64,000 nt of DNA from Rhodocyclaceae bacterium (GTDB lineage: Bacteria > Pseudomonadota > Gammaproteobacteria > Burkholderiales > Rhodocyclaceae): the NCBI GenBank assembly GCA_016721505.1, contig JADKHX010000002.1, forward strand, positions 186,001-250,000, in the 5' to 3' direction. This document shows, one piece after another, positions 51,690 to 60,691 of this stretch. The notes beneath the pieces are model-generated. The model saw only the letters and a list, made by a program, of their open reading frames with translations. It was not told where the DNA came from and ran no database searches. Position 1 is the stretch's first letter. Each line of letters opens with the position of its first letter. Both the position numbers and the translations under genes were made by a program.

Positions 51690-52052
51690 TCAACTACCCG
51701 ACGCCGTGGCGCTCGAGGCACTTGGCGCGCTTGGCGTTGTGCTCACGGAACTCGATTCGCCAGTTGGTGCTGGCGACACGCCGTCAGTTTTGGTATTGGC
51801 TGATTCAGTTTTGCCGCCACTGGAATCGGCGATCTTGTCGGATTGAGTAACGCTAGTTTTAGCGTTGGTACCACCTTTGAAATCGGTCGCGTACCAGCCC
51901 GTACCCTTGAGTTGAAATCCGGGTGCGGTAAGTTGCTTGGCGAAATTTTCTGTCTTGCACTGCGGGCAGGTGCTGAGCTTCGGCTCGCTGACCTTTTGCA
52001 TGACGTCTTTCTCAAAGCCGCAACTGGTGCAGCGATAAGCATAGATCGGCAT
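51690..52052 (-). CDS. FmdB-family zinc ribbon protein
   Basis: A 120-residue protein. Residues 1-60 are the zinc ribbon: M-P-I-Y-A-Y-R-C-T-S-C-G, later C-P-Q-C-K. The rest is a low-complexity Ser/Thr/Ala tail in which K-T-D-G-V-S-P-A-P-T-G-E-S is encoded by a repeat copy. The inner ATG at 52052 is chosen since M-P-I-Y begins the family. Described members regulate porins or formamidase, but the role here is unknown. Confidence 0.9.
   Translation of the reverse strand: MPIYAYRCTSCGFEKDVMQKVSEPKLSTCPQCKTENFAKQLTAPGFQLKGTGWYATDFKGGTNAKTSVTQSDKIADSSGGKTESANTKTDGVSPAPTGESSSVSTTPSAPSASSATASGS
51759..51784 (+). repeat. 26-bp dispersed repeat, copy 10, inside fmdB
   Basis: Perfect match to both blocks with variable bases CGAC. 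Antisense to the gene, frame G-V-S-P-A-P-T-G, in the disordered tail. Confidence 0.92.
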
Positions 52053-52128
52053 GGAAACCTCCAAATTTTGGTAAGTTGGCGATTATAGCCGAGCGCCACA
52101 CCCGTCATATCAAGGGTTTAGCGCATTT

Positions 52129-52983
52129 TCAAAAACTATTGCCGAGGTACGCTTGTGTCAGCGGCTTGCCCCAAAACATGGCGATGATGCCGGCAATTGC
52201 TAAATAGGGACCGAACGGGATCGGTACATTGCGGCCGTGCTTGGCGAACACCATCATGCCGATGCCGATGAGCGCACCGACAAAGGACGATAACAATATC
52301 GTCAACGGCAACATCTGCCACCCCAGCCACGCGCCGAGCGCGGCGAGCAATTTGAAATCACCGTAACCCATGCCTTCTTTGCCAGTCGCAATTTTGAATC
52401 CTTGATACACCAACCACAAACTCATATAACCGGCAATGGCGCCGAACACCGCGCTTTTCAAATCGGTGAATGTGCCGAAGGCGTTGAACAGCAAGCCCGC
52501 CCACAATAGTGGCAGCGTAATGTCATCGGGCAATAGCTGCGTATCGAAGTCGATGCCGGTCAGCGCAATCAGCGCGGCAATGAATCCAAATGCTGCAATG
52601 CTGGCGACGCCGAATCCGAGCCGGTAGGCGGCAAATGCGAACAGACAGCCGGTAAGCAGCTCGACCAAAGGGTAGCGTGGTGAAATTCCAGTCGCGCAGC
52701 CACTACAGCGACCGCGCAATGCCAACCAACTAAAGACGGGGATGTTTTCGAGCGCGGTGATTTGATGGCCACACTTGGGGCATCGCGAGCGTGGCTTGGC
52801 CAGTGTAAGTAACTCAAACACTGGCGCGGGTTCATTGCGAAAATCTGCGCACTCGGCCGCCCATTCACGTTCAAGCATCACCGGCAGACGATGAATGACG
52901 ACATTGAGAAAGCTGCCAATGACCAAGCCGAATAATCCGGCTACGGCGGCAAAAGCCGCCGGATCGGCGAGCATGGCGAACAC
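52129..52983 (-). CDS. pilD: Prepilin leader peptidase / N-methyltransferase PilD
   Basis: A 284-residue polytopic aspartic peptidase. The N-terminal cytoplasmic zinc tetrad is present (C-P-K-C-G-H, then C-S-G-C). The catalytic Asp residues are in T-G-I-D-F-D and G-Y-G-D-F-K-L. It cleaves and N-methylates the prepilins encoded at 42956-45579 (and any type II secretion pseudopilins). It follows pilC by 9 bases and should be co-transcribed with it. Confidence 0.95.
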   Translation of the reverse strand: MFAMLADPAAFAAVAGLFGLVIGSFLNVVIHRLPVMLEREWAAECADFRNEPAPVFELLTLAKPRSRCPKCGHQITALENIPVFSWLALRGRCSGCATGISPRYPLVELLTGCLFAFAAYRLGFGVASIAAFGFIAALIALTGIDFDTQLLPDDITLPLLWAGLLFNAFGTFTDLKSAVFGAIAGYMSLWLVYQGFKIATGKEGMGYGDFKLLAALGAWLGWQMLPLTILLSSFVGALIGIGMMVFAKHGRNVPIPFGPYLAIAGIIAMFWGKPLTQAYLGNSF

Positions 52984-52992
52984 CCGGAACGC

Positions 52993-54216
52993 TTAGCTGA
53001 CGACAGAGCCGAGCTTGAAGATCGGCAGATACATGGCCACCACCAGGCCGCCAATCAGGCCGCCGAGAAACACCATGATCATCGGCTCCATCAAACTGGC
53101 CAAGGCATCAACCGCATCGTCAACTTCGGCCTCAAAAAAGTCGGCGACTTTTCCGAGCATGCCGTCGAGCTGACCGGATTCTTCGCCGATCTGCACCATT
53201 TGCACCACCATGCTGGGGAAAATCTCGGCATCTTCCATCGCTGAGGTGAGATTGGTTCCAGTCATGACCTGATTTTGGATCTGCTTGGTCGCTTGCTGAT
53301 AGACATAATTGCCCGATGCCCCGCCTACGGAATCCAAGGCCTCAACCAGGGGAACACCTGCCGCAAACATGGTGGACAAAGTTCGCGTCCACCGGGCAAT
53401 CGCCGACTTGACCAGCAGGTCGCCAAATACCGGGATTTTCAATGAAACCTTGTCGGCCATGATTTGCAGCGCACGCGACCGTTTAAAGGCTTCTTTGAAG
53501 GCATACACACTGCCACCCATTACAGCAAATATGTAAAACCAATTGGCGACGAAGAAGTCCGAGATACCAACCACGATCATTGTCGGCGCCGGCAAATTTC
53601 CGCCAAAGCTGGAGAAGACTTCCTTAAATGCCGGCACCACGAAAATCATGATCACTGCGGTAATAATGAAGGCGACGACAAGAATGGCGACCGGGTAAAA
53701 CATCGCCCCTTTGATCTTGGCCTTGATCGCCAGCGTCTTCTCTTTGTAAATTGCCAAGCGCTCGAGCAGTGAATCCAAAATACCGGCTTGCTCGCCAGCA
53801 GCGACTAAGTTGCAAAACAAATCGTCAAAATACAGCGGGTACTTGCGAAACGCATTGCCTAAGTTCGAGCCGGTTTCGACATCTGATTTGATGTCATAGA
53901 GCAACTTACCAATCGCCGGGCTTCTAGCGCCTTTACCGACGATGTCAAACGCCTGCAACAAAGGAACACCAGACTTGACCATGGTTGCCAGCTGACGAGT
54001 AAACAGTGCAATGTCCTTCTCGGTGATGCTGCCACCAGCACCAACTTTTTGCTTTTTGAGTTTGGTAATCGTCAGAATACCTTGGCGCCGCAGTGCCGCG
54101 CGAGCAGCACTGTCGGTTTCCGCCCGCAGATTTCCGCGCACGACCTTGCCGGTTTTGTTCTTGCCTTCCCAGCTGAAGTTTACTTCCTTCGAACCGGCCT
54201 TTGGAGCTGTTGCCAT
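52993..54216 (-). CDS. pilC: Type IV pilus inner-membrane platform protein PilC (GspF family)
   Basis: A 407-residue GspF-type protein with two T2SSF domains (residues about 70-195 and 275-400) and three membrane helices. F-T-R-Q-L-A-T-M-V-K-S-G-V-P-L marks the first domain. It couples the PilB/PilT motors to pilin addition. The linker before the first domain reads K-V-G-A-G-G-S, probably from a half-decayed repeat copy. The pilB ATPase gene that usually precedes it is absent; the next gene upstream is corB-like. Confidence 0.94.
   Translation of the reverse strand: MATAPKAGSKEVNFSWEGKNKTGKVVRGNLRAETDSAARAALRRQGILTITKLKKQKVGAGGSITEKDIALFTRQLATMVKSGVPLLQAFDIVGKGARSPAIGKLLYDIKSDVETGSNLGNAFRKYPLYFDDLFCNLVAAGEQAGILDSLLERLAIYKEKTLAIKAKIKGAMFYPVAILVVAFIITAVIMIFVVPAFKEVFSSFGGNLPAPTMIVVGISDFFVANWFYIFAVMGGSVYAFKEAFKRSRALQIMADKVSLKIPVFGDLLVKSAIARWTRTLSTMFAAGVPLVEALDSVGGASGNYVYQQATKQIQNQVMTGTNLTSAMEDAEIFPSMVVQMVQIGEESGQLDGMLGKVADFFEAEVDDAVDALASLMEPMIMVFLGGLIGGLVVAMYLPIFKLGSVVS
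54024..54049 (-). repeat. Half-decayed 26-bp repeat inside pilC
   Basis: Thirteen consecutive consensus bases (GTTGGTGCTGGTG) are kept, in the V-G-A-G frame used by other sense copies; the right block is lost. It sits in the N-terminal linker of PilC. Confidence 0.45.
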
Positions 54217-54290
54217 GGGTTCCCCCGCTCAATTTTGCTGCTGATTAACCAAGATTCAGCATATTCAATACAGCTTAGTGGTACAGCTTA

Positions 54291-55562
54291 TCACTGACTT
54301 GACGGTCTATGAAGCTTAAGCATCTTGACTTTTCTATCCTGTGTTTGCACGATTTCCATTGCCACGCCGTTGATACGCACACTCACCCCGACCTCCGGAA
54401 TGTCACGCAAATGCTCGGTGACCAAGCCGTTGAGCGTGCGTGCGCCATCAAGCGGAAGCTCAAGCACCAACAATCGATTCAAATCACGCAAGCTGACCAT
54501 TCCATCGACCATAGCTGTACCATCGGCCTCCCACGCTAATCCTTTAGCGCTACCGGGAACGCTTGTAGTGAATTTGCCAATGATTTCTTCGACAATATCT
54601 TCGAGCGTAATCAAGCCTTCAATTTCGCCATATTCATCAACCACCAAGCCAAAGCGTTGGCGGCTCTCGCGAAAAAATTGCATCTGCGCAAATATCGGCG
54701 TCGCTGACGGAACGAAATAGGGCTCTACCAATTGCTCACGCAGGGAATCATGATCAACCCTGCCAGCAAACGCATCAGGCACCAATTGGCGATGCTTCAA
54801 AATGCCAATCACGTTGCCTGGCTCACCGTCAAAAACCACCACCCGCGAGTGATAACTCGTTGCCAACTGTTCAAGCAATTCTTCTATCGGCGCAGCAATA
54901 TCGATCGCTTCAATTTCTCCACGCGGCGACATGATGTCAGCGACGGTAACGTGTTTTAGCTCAAACAAATTGAACAAAATATCGCGGTGCTGATGCGGCA
55001 TTAAATGCCCGGATTCGAGCACCACGGCGCGCAACTCGTCGGACGACAAGCCTTCGGCTTCGTGGCCTGGTTTGGGTTGCAAGTGCACCAAGCGCAACAA
55101 TGCAGTAACAAACAAATTAACAAACCATACCACTGGATAAGCTACACGCAGCAAAGGTGTAAGCAAATAACTGATGCGCGGTACCAGCCAATCGGGATAG
55201 GTTGCGCCGATGACTTTGGGTGAAATTTCAGAGAACACTAACAAACAGAAAGTTACGAATAACGCACCGGCTTCCAAGGTCCATTCTTCTTTACCCAATA
55301 CCTTCAGTGCGATATTCCCTGTGAGCATTGCGGCGACAGAATTGATTAGCGTGTTGCCAAGCAAAATTACGCCTAGCAGTTGATCCGTCTTAGAAAGTAA
55401 AGCCACGGCTAATCGCGCACCGCGACTGCCCGCTTGGGCCTGGTGGCGCAGGCGTATCCGGTTGGAAGCCATCATTGCCGTTTCAGCCATCGAAAAAAAT
55501 GCCGAACACACCAACAAACTGGCCAGCAAGACCAACTGCATGCTAAGTGGGATTTCGTCCAT
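54291..55562 (-). CDS. CorB/HlyC-type CNNM transporter with CBS domains
   Basis: A 423-residue protein: DUF21 (CNNM) membrane domain with three to four helices in residues 1-150 (A-F-F-S-M-A-E-T-A-M-M-A-S-N), two CBS domains (V-A-D-I-M-S-P-R-G-E near 200 and V-V-D-E-Y-G-E-I-E-G near 300), and a C-terminal CorC_HlyC domain. CNNM proteins export magnesium or cobalt. It lies between the ccsA-like gene and pilC on the same strand. Confidence 0.92.
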   Translation of the reverse strand: MDEIPLSMQLVLLASLLVCSAFFSMAETAMMASNRIRLRHQAQAGSRGARLAVALLSKTDQLLGVILLGNTLINSVAAMLTGNIALKVLGKEEWTLEAGALFVTFCLLVFSEISPKVIGATYPDWLVPRISYLLTPLLRVAYPVVWFVNLFVTALLRLVHLQPKPGHEAEGLSSDELRAVVLESGHLMPHQHRDILFNLFELKHVTVADIMSPRGEIEAIDIAAPIEELLEQLATSYHSRVVVFDGEPGNVIGILKHRQLVPDAFAGRVDHDSLREQLVEPYFVPSATPIFAQMQFFRESRQRFGLVVDEYGEIEGLITLEDIVEEIIGKFTTSVPGSAKGLAWEADGTAMVDGMVSLRDLNRLLVLELPLDGARTLNGLVTEHLRDIPEVGVSVRINGVAMEIVQTQDRKVKMLKLHRPSSQ

Positions 55563-55578
55563 TCGATCCGGGCTTTAT

Positions 55579-56409
55579 CTAGGCACGACCGAGGATCACT
55601 TCGAGCACGAAGCGGCTACCGATGTAGGCCAAAAGCAAAGCACCGAAGCCTGACAAAGTCCAGCGCAGCGCAACCTTGCCGCGCCAACCACGCAGATGTC
55701 GGCCGACTAGCAATGCCGCAAAGATCGCCCATGAGAGCAAGGCAAACACTGTTTTGTGATTGAACACGAAGGCTTTGCCAAACAAGGATTCCGAAAATAG
55801 AAAACCAGAAATTAAGGTCAAAGTCAGCAGCACAAAGGCGACTTGTATCAATCGAAACAATAATGTTTCCATGGTCATTAACGGCGGTAAGCCTGCCAAC
55901 AAAACCGGCACGCGACCATGATGCAGGGCGCGTTCGGCAGCGGCCATTAACATCGCATGCAAGGCGGCGGCGGTGAACAAACTGTATGCCAGCATGGCGA
56001 CCAAAATATGCAACCGAAAACCTATCGAATCAGCATTCGGTAGCAGATGTGCTTCGGTAAATACTGCTGGCAGCAGCGCTGCCACCGCTGCGAGCGGCAG
56101 TCCAAGCATTTGCAAGCCTTCAATGCGGGCGTAAAAACCCTCCAGCCAATACAGTGCAATAGTCAGCCACAGCATGACCGAGAGTGCAATTGAAAAGCTG
56201 AAACGCATGCTGTCGCCGTCAAATATTTCGCTGCGCAAGCTCAGTGCGTGCGCCAAAAGTGCGGCAAATAGTAGGGCGCGTTGCCAGATTTGTAAGCTGC
56301 CACTTGACGTATTCGGCGCTAGCCCACTGGTGTGTGTTCGCCAAAAATAGGTGGCCAGCCCAGCGTAAAGGGTGGCAGCAATTGCATGCATTAGAATCGA
56401 TGGCATCAA
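55579..56409 (-). CDS. CcsA-family cytochrome c assembly-like membrane protein (YpjD)
   Basis: A 276-residue protein with about eight transmembrane helices and conserved His residues, matching the CcsA/HemX-like YpjD family usually found beside ffh, as here. True CcsA has a W-W-D haem-handling motif that I cannot see, so a direct role in cytochrome c maturation is unproven. It is divergent from ffh, with 90 bases between starts. Confidence 0.85.
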   Translation of the reverse strand: MMPSILMHAIAATLYAGLATYFWRTHTSGLAPNTSSGSLQIWQRALLFAALLAHALSLRSEIFDGDSMRFSFSIALSVMLWLTIALYWLEGFYARIEGLQMLGLPLAAVAALLPAVFTEAHLLPNADSIGFRLHILVAMLAYSLFTAAALHAMLMAAAERALHHGRVPVLLAGLPPLMTMETLLFRLIQVAFVLLTLTLISGFLFSESLFGKAFVFNHKTVFALLSWAIFAALLVGRHLRGWRGKVALRWTLSGFGALLLAYIGSRFVLEVILGRA

Positions 56410-56499
56410 GCCAGTTTACACCACGGTTTTGCGCGATTGTTCATACCCGACATCGCTATAAAACCCGCGCTCCCAAACAAACACTTCACGCCCCTCATC

Positions 56500-57867
56500 A
56501 TGCTCGACAATCTGACCAATCGCCTCGCCAAAGTTGTTAAAACGCTTCGTGGTCAAGCACGGCTCAATGATGACAATATCGCCGAGATGCTGCGCGAAGT
56601 TCGCATGGCATTACTCGAAGCCGATGTCGCTTTGCCGGTGATCAAGGATTTCATCGCACAGGTCAAAGAAAAAGCTCTCGGCCAAGAAGTCATCGGCTCG
56701 CTGACGCCGGGGCAAGCTTTAGTCGGTGTAGTGCATCGCGAACTGACTACACTAATGGGCGGGAAATCTGCCGCACTGAATTTCCAAACCCAACCGCCAG
56801 CGATTATTTTGATGGCCGGCTTGCAAGGCGCGGGCAAAACCACGACCACTGCCAAGTTGGGCAAATGGCTTAAGGAAAAACACAAAAAGAAAGTGCTGGT
56901 GGTCAGTTGCGACGTTTATCGCCCAGCCGCTATCGAGCAGCTTAAAGCCGTTGCCGGACAAGCCGGAATCGATTTTTTCCCGTCTAGCGGCGAACAAAAG
57001 CCGCTGGATATTGCACGCGCCGCTGTCGATTGGGGCAAGCTTTATTACTACGATGTGTTGATTGTTGATACCGCTGGTCGGTTAGCGATTGATGCCGCGA
57101 TGATGGCGGAAATCGGTGATTTGCATGCGCAGATAAAGCCGATTGAAACATTGTTTGTGGTCGATGCGATGCTCGGCCAGGATGCCGTCAATACGGCCAA
57201 GGCGTTTAACGATACCTTGCCCTTGACCGGTGTGATCTTGACCAAGCTCGATGGTGATGCGCGCGGCGGCGCGGCGCTCTCGGTACGCCATGTCACCGGC
57301 AAGCCAATCAAATTTACTGGCGTTGGCGAAAAACTCACTGGCCTTGAAGAATTCCATCCCGAGCGTATGGCCTCGCGCATTTTGGGTATGGGCGACATTC
57401 TCGGTTTGGTGGAAGACGCGCAGCGTGGTGTTGATCAGGAAAAAGCGCAAAATTTCGTCAAGAAAATGAAAGGCGGCAAAGCCTTCGACTTGAACGATTT
57501 CAAAGAACAAATGGGCCAGATGAAAAACATGGGTGGCATCAGCAGCATGATCGACAAGCTGCCCGCACAATTCGGCGCGATGGCGCAACAAGCCGGTGGT
57601 GCGATTGAAGAAAAATCTATCCGCCGCATCGAAGGCATCATCAATTCAATGACCCCGCAAGAACGGGTGAAACCAGAAATTATCAAAGCCAGCCGCAAGC
57701 GGCGCATCGCTACGGGTGCGGGTGTGCAGGTGCAGGAAGTGAATCGTTTGCTGACGCAATTTGAGCAAATGCAAAAGATGATGAAGACCTTTGCCAAGGG
57801 TGGCATGGCGAAGATGATGCGTGGCATGAAAGGTATGATGGGCGGCATGCCGGGGATGCCTCGTTAG
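56500..57867 (+). CDS. ffh: Signal recognition particle protein Ffh
   Basis: A 455-residue SRP54 GTPase. It has an N helical bundle starting M-L-D-N-L-T-N-R-L, a G domain with P-loop G-L-Q-G-A-G-K-T-T-T near residue 107, D-T-A-G-R near 190 and T-K-L-D-G near 247, and a Met-rich M domain (residues about 300-455) ending in repeated G-M-x-G-M-P. It binds signal sequences of nascent membrane proteins with 4.5S RNA. The start at 56500 is fixed by homology; the RNA gene is not in the window. Confidence 0.96.
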   Translation: MLDNLTNRLAKVVKTLRGQARLNDDNIAEMLREVRMALLEADVALPVIKDFIAQVKEKALGQEVIGSLTPGQALVGVVHRELTTLMGGKSAALNFQTQPPAIILMAGLQGAGKTTTTAKLGKWLKEKHKKKVLVVSCDVYRPAAIEQLKAVAGQAGIDFFPSSGEQKPLDIARAAVDWGKLYYYDVLIVDTAGRLAIDAAMMAEIGDLHAQIKPIETLFVVDAMLGQDAVNTAKAFNDTLPLTGVILTKLDGDARGGAALSVRHVTGKPIKFTGVGEKLTGLEEFHPERMASRILGMGDILGLVEDAQRGVDQEKAQNFVKKMKGGKAFDLNDFKEQMGQMKNMGGISSMIDKLPAQFGAMAQQAGGAIEEKSIRRIEGIINSMTPQERVKPEIIKASRKRRIATGAGVQVQEVNRLLTQFEQMQKMMKTFAKGGMAKMMRGMKGMMGGMPGMPR

Positions 57868-58003
57868 GCCGCTTACATGCCTATCAACGGTGGCGGCGCA
57901 GAGAACTCGAAATGCATGCGTTGAGCCTGCGCAGCGGGTCGGCTGTGCAAGGCCGACACCCGACACCACCACTAACTGACGAACGAATCGGCGAGATAAG
58001 CGC

Positions 58004-60649
58004 GTGAGCAAATTGCTCGATTTAATCAAAGGTGCCGAACGCGCGCGTAGCGAGCAGCAAGCTGCTGTCACGCCATCTTCGCCACCGGTCAGCGCGGTGT
58101 CCGAAGGAAATTTAATTACCCAAGCACTGGCACGCAAAAAAGCTGATGCTGAAGCCAACACGCTCGCGCTAGCCCGCGAACAACTCGAAGCCGCACAACA
58201 GGCTGAAGCACTGGCGCTTGCAACGGCCAAGGCTGAAGCAAAGGCAATACAAACTGCGCGTGAATTGGCAGCGACAGAGCAGCAACTTGCCCAAGCAGTG
58301 CAGGTAAAAATTCGCGCCGAGCAAGAGGCGATAACGCTTGCTCAAGCGCGATTGGCGGCAGAACTGGAAGCCGCCAATGCCGCGCAGGCGCGCATGGATG
58401 CCGAGGCAGAATTGGTCGCACAATCCGAGCTACGTCGCCACGCTGAAGCAACAGCCGTGGAAGAAGCTGCGGCGGCAAAGGCCCGCGCACAAATCACCAC
58501 GGCGCAGCGCGCAGAACAGCGCGCGCAACAAAATGCAGCAGCCAAGGCAACTGCGCTTGAAGCCGCACGCCAACGCAGTGCTGTAGATGAACAAGCAATT
58601 GCCGCACTAGCCGCGCAAACTGCAGCTGAGGAAAACGCCATGCAGCTGGCAAGAGAGCAAATGTTGGCTGATCAACAGGCGGCAGAGCGGGCGATAAAGG
58701 CGGCACAACAGGCAGAAGCTTTGGCGATTGCTAAGGCAAGTGCTGAAGCAGAAGCGATACAAAACGAGCGCGAATTGGCAGCGACAGAGCAGCAACTGGC
58801 CGAAGCAGTGCAGGTAAAAATTCGCGCCGAGCAAGAGGCGATAACGCTTGCTGAGGCGAGATTGGCGGCAGAACAGGAAGCCGCTAATGCTGCGAAAGCG
58901 CGCATGGATGCCGAGGCAGAATTGGTCGCGCAATCCGAGTTACGTCGCCACGCCGAAGCAACAGCAGTGGAAGAAGCCGCAGCGGCGAAAGCGCGCGAAC
59001 AAATCGCCACGGCGCAGCGCGAAGAAAAGCGCGCGCAACAAAATGCAGCAGCCACGACTGCTACGCTTGAAGCCGCGCGTCAACGCAGCGCTATGGAGCA
59101 ACAAGCGATTGCTGCGCTGGCCGCGCAAACAGAAGCTGAGCAAGCTGCCCTGCAGTTGGCGCAAGCGCAAATGTTGGCCGATCAACAAGCGGCTGAGCAC
59201 GCAGAAAATCATACAGCCATTGCAAAAAAGGCGATGGATACCGCCAATGCACGCGCACAAGCTGAGCAAAACGCCAGGCTTGCTGCTCAGGAACGCGCCA
59301 AAGCCGAGCAAATTGCGCAGGCACAAGAATTGGCCGCGCAAGCAGCCGAGTATGAAGCTGCACAGCAAACACGTGCGCGTGCCGAAGCCGAGGAAAAAAT
59401 TGGGTTGCAAGCCGAGCTGCATCGCCATGCCACAGCCAAGGCGGCCGATGAAATCGCGGCACAGACCGCACGCGACCAAATCGCAACAAGTCAACGCACG
59501 CAAGCACTAGCCCAGCAAGCCGCTGCGGCAAAAAAACAAGCTCATGAAGCCGCGCAGCTACGCCGCGACGCCGAGACACAAATGCAGACAGCGCTAGCAG
59601 CGCAAGCGCAAGCCGAACGCGATGCCGCCAATGCAAGTGAGCAAGCAGCCGCGCAACTAAGCGCCGAAGCGGCACAGGCAGCGCAAATCGAACAAGCGCG
59701 CATCGCGAAGCAAATTGCTGACGATATTTCCGCCAATGAACACGCGGAAAAGCAGGCGAAGGAGCGCGCGAATGCCGAACAGCATGCCGCTCAACAAGCC
59801 CAAGTATTGGCACATGCCGAGGCGCAAAGACTTGAAGTCGCAAAGCAACGTACGGTTGCTGAAACGGCGGCCGCGGTTGCTGCAGAAGCACGCGCGCTAG
59901 CCGAACAAAACACGCTCAACATCACGCTTGCCCGCGAAATTGCCGAGCAAGAGGAGGCTGCTGCCGTGAGCCGCCGACGCGCGGCCCAAGAAGCAGCGGA
60001 CGCAAGCCGCCACGCCACACAAACCGCCGAATTGCGTCGCCAGGAAGCCGCTCGCAGCGCCGCGCTGGCACAAGCACACGAAGCGACATTGGTCAAAGCC
60101 CGTGCAACGGCGCAAGCCGAGCAGGACGCGAAGTTAGCCGCCGAAGCTCAGGCGCGAGCAGACGCAGTGGCGATACAGCAGGCAGAAGAAAAATCCGCCG
60201 CCGATGCACTCGCTTTGTCTGCCGTCCAGTCCAAATTGGCCGCCGAAAAAATCGCCCTCGCCGCAAGCCAAGCGCGCATTGAAAGTGAAACCGCTGCGCA
60301 GACTTTGTCGCAAGATCTAGTGATGGCAGGGAAAGAGCTGCGTATAACGGCAAATGCTCGCCGCGAACTTGGTCGTGCTGAAGATTCGCGAGCGCACCAA
60401 TACCGCACGGCAGCAATTTCTGTCGCAATGCTGGCAATTGGAATTGGCTTAGGTTTTGCATTGCCTAGCTTGCTTGGTCTCGATACGCAGAGTAGTCCAT
60501 CAATTGCGGTCGCAACGACCAATGTTGTCCTGCCAGCCAAGCCACAAAGCACTGAAATCGTGCCGCGCGGCTTGAAACTCGACGACAACCTTGAAGCCTT
60601 TGCCGCACGACTGAGATCGTCGAAGTCAGGCGCGCAGGCAACGAATTGA
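58004..60649 (+). CDS. Tail-anchored giant alanine-rich coiled-coil protein, function unknown
   Basis: An 881-residue protein starting at GTG with a GGCGAG ribosome site. Residues about 45-790 are almost entirely Ala, Gln, Glu, Arg and Lys in heptad-like order, predicting a very long coiled coil. A single hydrophobic segment (I-S-V-A-M-L-A-I-G-I-G-L-G-F-A-L, near 807-822) near the C-terminus anchors it, leaving about 60 residues on the far side. Residues 63-402 are two near-identical 170-residue units encoded by a 510-bp tandem duplication. I do not recognise a family; similarity to TolA or other coiled-coil proteins would be compositional. The cyclase gene begins 42 bases later. Confidence 0.8.
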   Translation: MSKLLDLIKGAERARSEQQAAVTPSSPPVSAVSEGNLITQALARKKADAEANTLALAREQLEAAQQAEALALATAKAEAKAIQTARELAATEQQLAQAVQVKIRAEQEAITLAQARLAAELEAANAAQARMDAEAELVAQSELRRHAEATAVEEAAAAKARAQITTAQRAEQRAQQNAAAKATALEAARQRSAVDEQAIAALAAQTAAEENAMQLAREQMLADQQAAERAIKAAQQAEALAIAKASAEAEAIQNERELAATEQQLAEAVQVKIRAEQEAITLAEARLAAEQEAANAAKARMDAEAELVAQSELRRHAEATAVEEAAAAKAREQIATAQREEKRAQQNAAATTATLEAARQRSAMEQQAIAALAAQTEAEQAALQLAQAQMLADQQAAEHAENHTAIAKKAMDTANARAQAEQNARLAAQERAKAEQIAQAQELAAQAAEYEAAQQTRARAEAEEKIGLQAELHRHATAKAADEIAAQTARDQIATSQRTQALAQQAAAAKKQAHEAAQLRRDAETQMQTALAAQAQAERDAANASEQAAAQLSAEAAQAAQIEQARIAKQIADDISANEHAEKQAKERANAEQHAAQQAQVLAHAEAQRLEVAKQRTVAETAAAVAAEARALAEQNTLNITLAREIAEQEEAAAVSRRRAAQEAADASRHATQTAELRRQEAARSAALAQAHEATLVKARATAQAEQDAKLAAEAQARADAVAIQQAEEKSAADALALSAVQSKLAAEKIALAASQARIESETAAQTLSQDLVMAGKELRITANARRELGRAEDSRAHQYRTAAISVAMLAIGIGLGFALPSLLGLDTQSSPSIAVATTNVVLPAKPQSTEIVPRGLKLDDNLEAFAARLRSSKSGAQATN
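58190..59209 (+). repeat. 510-bp tandem duplication within the coiled-coil gene
   Basis: Two consecutive units start at 58190 and 58700. Long stretches are identical at the base level, for example the segment coding Q-V-K-I-R-A-E-Q-E-A-I-T-L-A, which argues for a recent duplication or ongoing homogenisation rather than only protein-level periodicity. Confidence 0.85.
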
Positions 60650-60691
60650 TCGGCTATTTGGTGCGACCCCTTTCACAGTTCAACTAAGACA

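Noticed and set aside
57951..57978. Sequence before the coiled-coil gene resembling the 26-bp repeat (ACACCACCACTAACTGAC)
   Set aside because: Too many mismatches and no right block; not counted as a copy.
59091..59891. Long open frames antisense to, and in other frames of, the coiled-coil gene
   Set aside because: They come from the Ala/Gln-rich codon repetition (GCN/CAR read in other frames) and show no domain, ribosome site or consistent composition.
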